Source: Psychrobacter okhotskensis
GTDB taxonomy: Bacteria > Pseudomonadota > Gammaproteobacteria > Pseudomonadales > Moraxellaceae
Reading direction: 5' to 3'
Length of the DNA stretch: 64,000 nt
Assembly (NCBI RefSeq): GCF_013248965.1
Contig: NZ_JABRVQ010000015.1
Span: 16,588-80,587, forward strand
In this document: one piece after another, positions 54,101 through 63,048 of the stretch
How positions within the stretch are numbered: position 1 is the stretch's first letter
Layout of the letters: every line of letters begins with the position of its first letter
The notes under the pieces: generated by a model
What the model was told of the DNA's origin: nothing
The model's input: only the letters and a program-made list of their open reading frames with translations
Database searches by the model: none
Made by a program: the position numbers and the translations under genes

Positions 54101-56682
54101 TGAACATGGGAGAAAGAGTAACCTTTAATGAGCTATTAGATATAGTAAATTTTATTGAAATTCCAATTATCCAACGTGATTATGCCCAAGGGCGCAAAGA
54201 TCAGTCAGAGGTTAGAAACGCTTTTTTAGACTCCCTTTTTTCAGCTCTTATCAGAGAAAAAACTTATGATGATCAACCGTCTCTAAATTTAGATTTTGTA
54301 TATGGCGACATTGACAATACTGACACACTTTCAGTACTAGATGGCCAGCAGCGTCTTACAACTTTATTTTTATTACATTGGTTTTTGGCAGTAAAATACA
54401 ACCATTTAACAGAGTTTAAAGCACGTTTTACCTTGAAAGGTAATTCACGCTTTACCTATAAGACCCGCCCTAGTTCATCAGAATTTTTTAATGCTTTACT
54501 ATCTAACGGTACTATCCAGCAGCGATACCATGCATTAACTAAATTTAATATAGATCAAACAACCGGATCTAGCAAAATCAATGATTATACTATTGACCAA
54601 CTCATTGCTGACAGCACTTGGTTTTTTTCAGCTTGGAAACAGGATCCTACTGTGCAAGCTTGCCTTAACATGTTAAAGGCGATTGAGGAAAGATTTGCAC
54701 TCTGTAATGAAGATTTGTACCTGCGGATTGTGGATAGCGATAACCCTTGTATCACTTTCCAATTTTTGCCCTTGAGCAAGTTTGGACTGTCTGATGAGTT
54801 GTATATCAAAATGAACGCGCGAGGCAAGCCCCTCACCCCATTTGAAAACTTCAAAGCTAATCTACAACAAACTATAAAGTCGTTTTCTAAAGAACTGCCT
54901 AATTATGATTTAGCCGCTAGAGGTGGTGTAGTCAATGGTTATGAGTACTTTATCCATAAGATCGACACCGACTGGGCAGATCTGTTTTGGACGTATCGGA
55001 CTGTTGGTGATAAGCATGATTCCTATGATGATGAGCTTATGAACTTCATTCGCTTAATTATTCTATACCAATATGTTATCGATACTAAGAACAATGATAG
55101 TAAAAGTGAGGATAATCTCAATACTTTTTTTGGACAAAAAGCCAAGTTGCAGCACTTAACAATAGCTCAGTACACTAAACTAAATTGTTTTACACCTAAT
55201 TTTGTAACTAACCTCATTGCTCTTTTAGATCTGCTTGATCTAGATGACTATCACAACCATCATCTCAAGACTTACTTACCTGACGCATATAATAAGACGC
55301 ATTATTCAGAAGTGTCTATGTTCGAAAAGGTACTAGCAGATAATACTAGTTATCCTGAAAAGCTACGATTCTATGCTTTTTATCGTTTTCTTTCAAAAAA
55401 GCTCAAATCAGCTAACAGCATTGATGCTAATGACATTCAATCTGAGCTCGTTGAATGGATACGTGTCATTTATAACTTAACTGAAAATACTATCTTTAAT
55501 ACTTCAAAAGATTTTTTAGAAGCTCTGCTATCCATTGAAAAGCTAAGTAAGTTTGACTCTCCTATTTTGGATATACTGACTAATAGACCTGGGCTCGTCT
55601 TGAGTAGAATCTCAGAAGATCAGCTTGTTGAGGAGAAGATTAAAGCTCATCTCATACTAAAGTCAGATGATTGGAAGAACGCAATCCTACAGGCTGAAAA
55701 CCACCCCTTCTTTAATGGACAGATAGGTTGCCTACTCAACTTCTCCGGTATTCTTGAATACTATCGCAATCATAATAACTGTAATTGGGATGCCTTTGAA
55801 AATAATAGTTTACTGGATACTTTTAAGAAATACGATCAATCGCTAGGTTCTGTTTTTAACCTCATAGCTGCTAGCTCATCAGACATAGAGTACTTGTGGG
55901 AGAGAGCGACCCTGACTAAAGGTATGTATTTTACCAAAAAGAAATCGTATGACCGTTACAACTTGCTCAGCACTCGACTATTCAAAAACAATATCAATCG
56001 TGATCACAGCTGGAAAAGATTATTACGAATTGGCTCTGAAACCATGGAAATCAGACAGTCTTACGTAAAAGCCGTACTAGATGATCCCGATTTCGATGCT
56101 AATGATATTAAACCTTCACTACAGAGTATTTGTGATGTAGTGCTGGCTAATAATGATTTTGATAAATGGCGTGAATATCTCATTCAGTATCCTCAGCTTT
56201 TCGACTACTGTGAACAGGGATTTATTGAAATTAGTGAGATAGAAGTACTTTTATTATGGCAATCTCAGCGTAATCATTATCATAGTGAGCTTTACACAGT
56301 CGTATTAGATATTCAGCTAAAAGATGAACTTGAAAAACTAATGCCCTTCTCTAATTTAGAATATCAATACGTTAAGTCCACACAGGAGCAAGCCTCTCTT
56401 AAGATTGAAGGTTGGAATTATGCGAATAGTAATTACTACTTCGAAATCTTAAAAGCCCCAGAGAACTTCGTAATCCAGTTTAAAAACGGCTCATCAAACG
56501 ATTACCCTCAAAAAGTTAGTGATGTAATTGAAAATAATGGACTTCAGCGCGAATATACTAAGCACGAGGAAACAGGCGATGAAGCAGTGCACTACGAGAT
56601 TACCTCATTAACATCAGTAGATGACGTGATTAGTCAGCTTATTCAAACTTGTAGCTCACTGAGGAGTATTGAGAATGAGTAA
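54100..56682 (+). CDS. Second DUF262 protein, large, without a recognisable HNH domain
   Basis: An 860-residue protein with a DUF262 N-terminus (IPIIQRDYAQGR; VLDGQQRLTTLFLLHW, DGQQR about residue 81) and the downstream GmrS-like block YIKMNARGKPLTPFENFKANL. The remaining about 600 residues contain no DUF1524/HNH motifs that I can see and have no other recognised domain. Base composition is visibly more AT-rich than hsdM and hsdR. ATG overlaps the previous gene's TAA (TAATG), and its own end overlaps hsdR by 8 bp. The tail could bind DNA or a partner. Function beyond the NTPase-like DUF262 is unknown. Confidence 0.85.
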   Translation: MNMGERVTFNELLDIVNFIEIPIIQRDYAQGRKDQSEVRNAFLDSLFSALIREKTYDDQPSLNLDFVYGDIDNTDTLSVLDGQQRLTTLFLLHWFLAVKYNHLTEFKARFTLKGNSRFTYKTRPSSSEFFNALLSNGTIQQRYHALTKFNIDQTTGSSKINDYTIDQLIADSTWFFSAWKQDPTVQACLNMLKAIEERFALCNEDLYLRIVDSDNPCITFQFLPLSKFGLSDELYIKMNARGKPLTPFENFKANLQQTIKSFSKELPNYDLAARGGVVNGYEYFIHKIDTDWADLFWTYRTVGDKHDSYDDELMNFIRLIILYQYVIDTKNNDSKSEDNLNTFFGQKAKLQHLTIAQYTKLNCFTPNFVTNLIALLDLLDLDDYHNHHLKTYLPDAYNKTHYSEVSMFEKVLADNTSYPEKLRFYAFYRFLSKKLKSANSIDANDIQSELVEWIRVIYNLTENTIFNTSKDFLEALLSIEKLSKFDSPILDILTNRPGLVLSRISEDQLVEEKIKAHLILKSDDWKNAILQAENHPFFNGQIGCLLNFSGILEYYRNHNNCNWDAFENNSLLDTFKKYDQSLGSVFNLIAASSSDIEYLWERATLTKGMYFTKKKSYDRYNLLSTRLFKNNINRDHSWKRLLRIGSETMEIRQSYVKAVLDDPDFDANDIKPSLQSICDVVLANNDFDKWREYLIQYPQLFDYCEQGFIEISEIEVLLLWQSQRNHYHSELYTVVLDIQLKDELEKLMPFSNLEYQYVKSTQEQASLKIEGWNYANSNYYFEILKAPENFVIQFKNGSSNDYPQKVSDVIENNGLQREYTKHEETGDEAVHYEITSLTSVDDVISQLIQTCSSLRSIENE

Positions 56683-59600
56683 CGTCACCGACATAGAAAG
56701 ACTCACTCAGAACCGTGTCGTACGCTTTTTTACTGATACACTCGGCTACCGTTATCTAGGCGACTTTAAAGATAGACCTAATAACAAGAATATTGAGCCT
56801 GAGATTTTAGCCAACTGGCTAAGCTCGCGTAATATTAGCCGCACCTTGCAAAACCGAGCCATAAACGCTCTAGAAAAAGCAGCCGCTATAGGCAGTGGCG
56901 TTAAATTATACGATGCCAATAAAAAGGTCTATGAACTACTGCGCTATGGCATTAAAGAAAAGGAAGGTACTGGTGATCATAAAGAGACCGTCTGGTTGAT
57001 TGATTGGGACAACATAGAGGCCAATGACTTTGCCATTGCCGAAGAAGTCTCTATCGCGGGCGAAAATAAAAAACGTCCCGATATTGTCCTTTATGTGAAC
57101 GGTATTGCACTGGGCGTTATTGAACTTAAACGCTCTAGCATCAACGTCACCGAAGGCATTCATCAGAACCTAGACAACCAAAAGAAAGAATTTATTCGAC
57201 AATTTTTTAGCACCACACAATTGGTTATGGCAGGTAATGATACCCAAGGCCTGCGCTATGGCACGATCGAAACGCCTGAGAAGTATTATTTAGAATGGAA
57301 AGAAGCCAACCCCAATCATACGCCACAGTCTGATACTAGCGTACCGACGCATCTTACTTTAGCAAACGCTAACTTCACCGATCAACCCTTAGACTTCCAT
57401 CTGTATCATATGTGCAATAAGCACCGATTCTTAGACATCATTAATAACTTCATTGTTTTTGATTCGGGTGTCAAAAAGACTTGCCGACACAATCAGTATT
57501 TCGGGATACAGGCGGCAAAAAAAAACATTGCACAGCGCAAGGATGGGATTGTTTGGCATACCCAAGGCTCAGGCAAAAGCTTGACCATGGTTTGGCTGGC
57601 TAAATGGATACGGGAGAATGTTACCAATAGCCGTGTACTCATTATTACTGACCGTACCGAGCTTGATGAACAGATTGAAAAAGTCTTTTTTGGTGTCGAT
57701 GAATCAATATATCGCACCAAGAGCGGTGCTGATCTTATTACCCAGCTAAATCAGCCTAACCCTTGGTTGCTCTGCTCTCTAGTGCATAAGTTTGGTCGTC
57801 ACAGCGATGATGACGAGAATACAGAGGATACGGACGACTTCATAAAAGACATTCAAGCCAGCCTACCCTCAGACTTCAGTTCAAAAGGCGACTTATTTGT
57901 ATTTGTTGACGAATGTCACCGTACCCAGTCTGGCAAACTGCATAGCGCTATGAAGGCATTATTACCAGAAGCGATGTTTGTCGGTTTTACTGGCACGCCA
58001 CTGCTTAAAAAAGATAAAAAGAAATCTATCGAAGTCTTTGGATCTTTTATTCACACCTATAAGTTTGATGAAGCAGTTGCCGATGGCGTGGTCTTAGACC
58101 TGTTGTACGAAGCCCGTGATATCGACCAGCAGCTCACCTCTTCCAGAAAAGTCGATGAATGGTTCGACGCTCATACCCGTGGTCTTACCAATATTGCCAA
58201 GAGCCAGCTGAAACAAAAATGGGGCACTATGCAGCGGGTGCTCTCTAGCCAGTCGCGTATAGAGTGCATCGTCAATGACATCTTGCTCGATATGCAGGTC
58301 AAACCAAGGCTTATGGATGGTCATGGTAATGCCATGCTTGTGTGCAATAGTATTTATCAAGCCTGCAAATCCTACAAGGCTTTTGAAGACTCTTTCTTGA
58401 AAGGTAAAGTAGCGATCGTGACCAGTTACTTACCGACGGCTGACAGTATCAAAGGAGAAGAGACTGGCGAAGGTATGACTGAAAAGCTGTTTAAATATCA
58501 TATCTATCGCAAAATGATTGCTGATTATTACGATATCAGTGAACAACAAGCCAGCTCTAAAGTAGAGGACTTTGAAAAGGCGGTTAAGAAACGCTTCATT
58601 GAAGAGCCTGGACAGATGCGACTACTGATCGTCGTTGATAAGCTATTGACTGGATTTGATGCGCCTTCTGCTACCTATCTATACATCGATAAAAAGATGG
58701 CTGATCACAACCTCTTTCAAGCCATTTGCCGTGTTAACAGACTCGATGGAGCGGAAAAAGACTATGGATATATCATTGATTATCAGGATCTATTTCAATC
58801 TTTAAGCAGTACTATCTCCGACTATACCCAAGGCGCATTTGCTGAATACGAAGATGAAGATATTGATGGGCTGCTAAAGAACCGTTTAAGCGCGGCAAAA
58901 CAGAACTTAGATGATGCCCTAGAGATGGTAAGAGGACTTTGCGAGCCTGTTAAATATCCTAGAAACATTCAAGATTATGCCGCTTACTTTTGCCCTAGCG
59001 AAGGCGTGATTGAGGCTGACAAACTAGAAAAAGAGCAGCTGCGCCTCACTTTATACAAAAGCGTCTCCAAGCTGATACGTGCTTATGGCAATATTGCCAA
59101 TGAAATGGCGGAAGCGGGATATAACGATCAGGAGATCAAACGCATCAAAGATGATGTAAAGCACTTTGAGTCGGTTCGTAATAACATCAAGCTTATGAGT
59201 GGCGACCATATCGATATGAAAAGCTACGAGCCGACCATGCGTAGGATGTTAGACACTTATATTCATGCCACCCCTAGTGAGACGGTTATCGACTTTGAAG
59301 ATTTAGGACTTATTGAGTTAATTGTCAATCAAGGGCCTGAAGCTTTAATCAAAGCCATACCTGAGGATATAGCGAGCAACCCTGAAAACGTCGCAGAGAC
59401 CATCGAAAACAACGTGCGCAAAACGATTGTCGATGAAAACCCCGTCAACCCAAAGTACTACGAGCATATGTCTGCCCTACTCGATGAGCTCATTGAGCTA
59501 CGCCGACAAAAAGCCATTGCTTACGCTGAGTACTTACAAAAAATACGCCAGCTAGCCTCTAAAGTAATTAACCCGACTGGCAGTGCAGGTGGTGACGCAT

Positions 59601-59842
59601 ACCCTGAGACCATTAACACCCCTGCTAAACGCGCACTATATGATAATTTGGATCAGAATGAAGACTTGGCAGATAAAGTTGATGCAGCTATTCGCCTCCA
59701 TAAACAGGCTGATTGGCAAGGTCATCTAATTAAAGAGCGCAAGATTACAAATGCGGTGCATCAGGTCATCAAAGAATATGAAGTTGATACTGACATAGAG
59801 GAGCTGATTAGTTTGGTGAAAGCACAACAGGAATATCAGTGA
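56675..59842 (+). CDS. hsdR: Type I restriction endonuclease HsdR
   Basis: A 1055-residue restriction subunit. The N-terminal PD-(D/E)XK nuclease has D in RPDIVLY (about 135) and ELK in GVIELKRSS (about 150). A superfamily 2 translocase follows: TQGSGKSLTM (Walker A, about 296), DECHRTQ (about 411), GFTGTPLLKKD and the helicase lobe 2 motif ICRVNR. Length and order are normal. ATG 56675 lies within the last codons of the DUF262 gene, so it is chosen over the TTG six bases earlier. The GTGA junction couples it to the next gene. Confidence 0.96.
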   Translation: MSNVTDIERLTQNRVVRFFTDTLGYRYLGDFKDRPNNKNIEPEILANWLSSRNISRTLQNRAINALEKAAAIGSGVKLYDANKKVYELLRYGIKEKEGTGDHKETVWLIDWDNIEANDFAIAEEVSIAGENKKRPDIVLYVNGIALGVIELKRSSINVTEGIHQNLDNQKKEFIRQFFSTTQLVMAGNDTQGLRYGTIETPEKYYLEWKEANPNHTPQSDTSVPTHLTLANANFTDQPLDFHLYHMCNKHRFLDIINNFIVFDSGVKKTCRHNQYFGIQAAKKNIAQRKDGIVWHTQGSGKSLTMVWLAKWIRENVTNSRVLIITDRTELDEQIEKVFFGVDESIYRTKSGADLITQLNQPNPWLLCSLVHKFGRHSDDDENTEDTDDFIKDIQASLPSDFSSKGDLFVFVDECHRTQSGKLHSAMKALLPEAMFVGFTGTPLLKKDKKKSIEVFGSFIHTYKFDEAVADGVVLDLLYEARDIDQQLTSSRKVDEWFDAHTRGLTNIAKSQLKQKWGTMQRVLSSQSRIECIVNDILLDMQVKPRLMDGHGNAMLVCNSIYQACKSYKAFEDSFLKGKVAIVTSYLPTADSIKGEETGEGMTEKLFKYHIYRKMIADYYDISEQQASSKVEDFEKAVKKRFIEEPGQMRLLIVVDKLLTGFDAPSATYLYIDKKMADHNLFQAICRVNRLDGAEKDYGYIIDYQDLFQSLSSTISDYTQGAFAEYEDEDIDGLLKNRLSAAKQNLDDALEMVRGLCEPVKYPRNIQDYAAYFCPSEGVIEADKLEKEQLRLTLYKSVSKLIRAYGNIANEMAEAGYNDQEIKRIKDDVKHFESVRNNIKLMSGDHIDMKSYEPTMRRMLDTYIHATPSETVIDFEDLGLIELIVNQGPEALIKAIPEDIASNPENVAETIENNVRKTIVDENPVNPKYYEHMSALLDELIELRRQKAIAYAEYLQKIRQLASKVINPTGSAGGDAYPETINTPAKRALYDNLDQNEDLADKVDAAIRLHKQADWQGHLIKERKITNAVHQVIKEYEVDTDIEELISLVKAQQEYQ

Positions 59843-60576
59843 TTATTAAGTCAGCGCTTATTAAGATTGGCGAGTTAGATATACATTTAACTCGCAAGGA
59901 TATTAAAAACCTACATATCAGCGTGATGCCACCTGATGGACAGGTCAGAGTATCTGCACCTGATGCTATGACAGAGACGGCCATTCGGATGGCTGTCATC
60001 CACCGTATCCCTTGGATTAGAAGGCAACAGGCAGCGTTTGCTAAGCAAGAGCGTCAATCTACAAGGGAGATGGTAAATGGAGAGACGCATTATCTTTGGG
60101 GCAGGCGTTACCGGCTCGAAGTGATTGAGCTTGATGACCTAAAGTCTCAAACCGTCAAATTAAAAAGCGGCAAGCTTATACTAACCGTAAATAAAGGGCT
60201 ATCTGATGAAGTAAAAATTAAGCTATTGTCTGAATACTATCGTGGCCGACTAAAAGCCAGAGCACCTGGCCTTATCGATAAATGGTCGAAGAAAACTGGT
60301 GTCACTATCAGCGATTGGCAGATCCAAAAAATGAAAACCAAATGGGGCAGCTGTAATATAGAAGAAGGAAACATACGGCTTAACTTAGATTTGGCCAAAA
60401 AGCCACTACCCTGTTTGGAATATATCATCTTGCATGAATTGCTACATTTTAAAGAGCGGCAGCACAATGATAGGTTCAAGGCCCTACTAGACACTTATAT
60501 GCCTGACTGGCGATCTAGGCGCGACTTGCTCAACCAGATGCCATTAGGTCAAGAAAACTGGAAACATAAAGAGTAA
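59839..60576 (+). CDS. YgjP-like M48/WLM-type metallopeptidase (DUF45)
   Basis: A 245-residue protein of the YgjP/DUF45 family. Zinc site HELLHFKERQH (about 199-209) and KTKWGSCN upstream are typical, as is LWGRRYRLEV. GTG 59839 overlaps the hsdR stop (GTGA), so it belongs to the restriction operon. YgjP-type genes are repeatedly found after hsdR. A protease or regulatory role is inferred. Confidence 0.9.
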   Translation: MIIKSALIKIGELDIHLTRKDIKNLHISVMPPDGQVRVSAPDAMTETAIRMAVIHRIPWIRRQQAAFAKQERQSTREMVNGETHYLWGRRYRLEVIELDDLKSQTVKLKSGKLILTVNKGLSDEVKIKLLSEYYRGRLKARAPGLIDKWSKKTGVTISDWQIQKMKTKWGSCNIEEGNIRLNLDLAKKPLPCLEYIILHELLHFKERQHNDRFKALLDTYMPDWRSRRDLLNQMPLGQENWKHKE

Positions 60577-60616
60577 TGCTTTAGTTATAGACTAACGCTT
60601 AGGTTTGAGCCTCTAC

Positions 60617-61243
60617 CTAGTCTTCAGCATATATCGCCTTTAACCCAAAAGCATTTAACTCATCAGTACTACTTGAACTATAGTATATAGATGCCTCGTC
60701 ACCAGACAACAATCCTTCAACAGCTTCTATTACATAGGCCATGGATTCCAGTGGTAAAGCTTGCACACTCTGCATCCCTACAAATAGCCCTTTAGTATCA
60801 TGAGCTTTTGCAAGTTGACTAACAAGCTTGTATGTAACTACTTTTATCAAATCTGATTCAGGCTTCCCTGTGGCACTTACTTGAATGAATTGAAAGAAAT
60901 TGCCATACTCAAACAAGCTTATAATATCTACCACATCTATACCGATAATAGTACTTGCAGACCTTACATCTAGCAGTTCAACGACATCATTTACTTCATC
61001 AGGCTGACATCTAATAACCCCCTCTACAATATCTAAGCGCTCAAATTCACTATAATTTGTTTGTAAGCCTACTAAAATGTCAGCCTTTACTTTATCTTTT
61101 AGCTCTAGTAGTGCCTGCTCATTCCAACCTTCACTAATTAAAAAGCAACCAATAGTAGACTTTGGGTAATGATCCATGGTTTGTCGATATAGAACCGCGC
61201 TAGGTATATCATCCATATACGAGTCATCAATATGATACTTCAT
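60617..61243 (-). CDS. Uncharacterised protein with FtsZ/tubulin C-terminal-like domain (short paralogue)
   Basis: A 208-residue protein of no recognised named family. Positions 30-110 (GCFLISEGWNEQALLELKDK; ILVGLQT; GVIRCQPDEV; IIGIDVVDI; FFQFIQVSATGK) align closely with the C-terminal half of the LRR protein at 61964-62974. The remainder (VVTYKLVSQLAKAHD...LPLESMAYVIEAVEGLLSGDEA, SIYYSSSS) resembles the alternating strands and helices of the tubulin/FtsZ C-terminal domain, and ends like FtsZ (GLKAIYAED). No GTP-binding N-terminal domain is present. ATG 61243 has GTGAG seven bases upstream; GTG 61255 is an alternative. Function unknown. Confidence 0.7.
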   Translation of the reverse strand: MKYHIDDSYMDDIPSAVLYRQTMDHYPKSTIGCFLISEGWNEQALLELKDKVKADILVGLQTNYSEFERLDIVEGVIRCQPDEVNDVVELLDVRSASTIIGIDVVDIISLFEYGNFFQFIQVSATGKPESDLIKVVTYKLVSQLAKAHDTKGLFVGMQSVQALPLESMAYVIEAVEGLLSGDEASIYYSSSSTDELNAFGLKAIYAED

Positions 61244-61426
61244 GGTTATGCTCACTGATCATTAAGGAGTTTGAAGGTAATCAAAAAAAATAAAATTTGG
61301 CGATATTTTACGACTGTAGAGCGCTTGCACAGTCTCTACAAGATTTAACATCTAGCATAGTTCGTTTATTGAATTTTGATCTTCCCTAAGGGTTACATCT
61401 CCTTTTGAAAAATCATTCGGTTTTAT

Positions 61427-61882
61427 TTACTTAGATTGCTGATCATCGATTTGCTTTAACAGTCTGATAGAGTTTATATCGTAACTGCCTTCAAAATACT
61501 GATCCAAAAGGTCGTCAAAAACACATTTTTTATTAGGGGACGCTAAAGTAAATAACGTAAGCGAAGAGTGCAATTTCAAATTATCCGGTGATCCGAAAAT
61601 TTCTAAAGCGCTTTTATCAGGATGCAACAATAGTAATTCAGCACACTCTCTTAAGCGTGCTCCAAGCACATCGTGCCCCAAATACGCTTTTGCTTGCTCT
61701 AGACTCTCTATTGCAAAGCGGCGAGCCATTGTACTGTGCCCTAAGCCTTTCACCTGTGGAAATATAAACCACATCCAATGTGTACGCTTACGCCCTTCGG
61801 TTAACTCTTTAATAACCGATGAATAAATAGTATTTTGAGCTTGAATAAAATCATCAAATAGATGCTTATTTGTAGTTTTCAC
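61427..61882 (-). CDS. DUF1810-family protein
   Basis: A 151-residue DUF1810 protein. FDDFIQAQNTIYSSVIKELT, the RTHWMWFIFPQVKGLGHST motif, RFAIESLEQAKAYLGHDVLG, and FGSPDNLKLHSSLTLF are the family hallmarks. The domain is intact and of usual length. GTG 61882 follows AAGGAATACAGGAA. It lies between the two FtsZ-C-like paralogue genes on the same strand. Biochemical function is unknown. Confidence 0.88.
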   Translation of the reverse strand: MKTTNKHLFDDFIQAQNTIYSSVIKELTEGRKRTHWMWFIFPQVKGLGHSTMARRFAIESLEQAKAYLGHDVLGARLRECAELLLLHPDKSALEIFGSPDNLKLHSSLTLFTLASPNKKCVFDDLLDQYFEGSYDINSIRLLKQIDDQQSK

Positions 61883-61963
61883 TTCCTGTATTCCTTGCTA
61901 CTTAATAATAATCATTTGCAAACGATGTCCACAATTTCATTCAAGCCATTACCTTACGCCAAA

Positions 61964-62974
61964 CTACCCGATCATATATATCATACCCATCCAACAGTGC
62001 TCAGGCTTATCGACAACTTCTGCATTATAGAAAACATATTTATCGTCTATATCCATTTTATCAATAGTATTTGATGCAATTCTAAGCTCATCAAGCGTAA
62101 GTTGACGGTTACTTTCAGCTTGAAACATTATAGCGTTTATAGTGATATCTTCAGGAATCTGATCAATGATCTGACTAAATACTTTGTCTGATTCAGATAC
62201 TTTTAATGCACTAGCTTGTATAAATTTAGCAGGTTTCGCAAAATTTATTGCTTCTCTAACATCTCTAAAGTCTATACCTACAAACTCGTTGCAAAATATA
62301 TCTTTAAACATATTCATTATTTTTTGTACTTCATCAGGCTTGCAAATGATCACACCATCCATCACATCAAAAGCATCAATAGTTTTTTCAGTGGTTTGCA
62401 AACCGAGTAAGAACTCTGGCGCTGTTTTGAACCTCAGATCAATTAGTGCTTTTTCCTCCCAATTGTCACTAGTAAGGAAAAATCCAAAATCACATAACTC
62501 ATATTCACTCATTTGTGGTGTATATAATTTTGTAGAGGATATATTTACAATCACCAATTCTCCCCTTCGATGCCTTTCAATAATACCAATCGGTAACTCG
62601 TCAATTAACTCATGAGGAACATCTACTCTTAGTAATAGCTTCTTAAGATTAAAAAGACTATCAGAAAACTGCTGTATTTTATGACTAGTAATCGTCAATC
62701 TCTCTAACTGGCTTAACTGCTCTATAGACTCTGGCAAACGCTCAAGCACTTCGCATTTTAATGTCAGGTAAGTTAAATTGTGCAAGAAACCGATACCTTC
62801 AGGCAACTCAGTAATCTGATCAGAGCAAATCTCCAATTTTGTTATCGCCAATAAATGCGCTTCGTTACGTGGTAAATCCTTTTCAGAAATCCCATACTCA
62901 TCGGCCCATGTCCAAAGCTCTGACATCCATGGTTTTGCAGTAGTAGTATCTGATATATTGTTAATCTTGGTCAT
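61964..62974 (-). CDS. Leucine-rich-repeat protein with FtsZ/tubulin C-terminal-like domain
   Basis: A 336-residue protein. Residues about 30-130 carry leucine-rich repeats (LAITKLEICSDQITELPEGI; NLTYLTLKCEVLERLPESIE; QLSQLERLTITSHKIQQF). Residues about 165-335 are the paralogue of the neighbouring 208-residue protein (GFFLTSDNWEEKALIDL; FLLGLQTTEK; GVIICKPDEV; FVGIDFRDV; FIQASALKVSESD; TLDELRIASNTID; YVFYNAEV), again in a tubulin/FtsZ-C-like arrangement. ATG 62974 is preferred for AAGGA upstream; TTG 63004 lacks support. The LRR part suggests ligand or partner recognition; the other domain's job is unknown. Confidence 0.75.
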   Translation of the reverse strand: MTKINNISDTTTAKPWMSELWTWADEYGISEKDLPRNEAHLLAITKLEICSDQITELPEGIGFLHNLTYLTLKCEVLERLPESIEQLSQLERLTITSHKIQQFSDSLFNLKKLLLRVDVPHELIDELPIGIIERHRRGELVIVNISSTKLYTPQMSEYELCDFGFFLTSDNWEEKALIDLRFKTAPEFLLGLQTTEKTIDAFDVMDGVIICKPDEVQKIMNMFKDIFCNEFVGIDFRDVREAINFAKPAKFIQASALKVSESDKVFSQIIDQIPEDITINAIMFQAESNRQLTLDELRIASNTIDKMDIDDKYVFYNAEVVDKPEHCWMGMIYMIG

Positions 62975-63048
62975 TTTTTGAATTCCTTTTTTGAGTTGAG
63001 TCAAAGCGTAGTCGTTAAGTAAAGCGTCTTAAAACTAGATTTTTCAAA

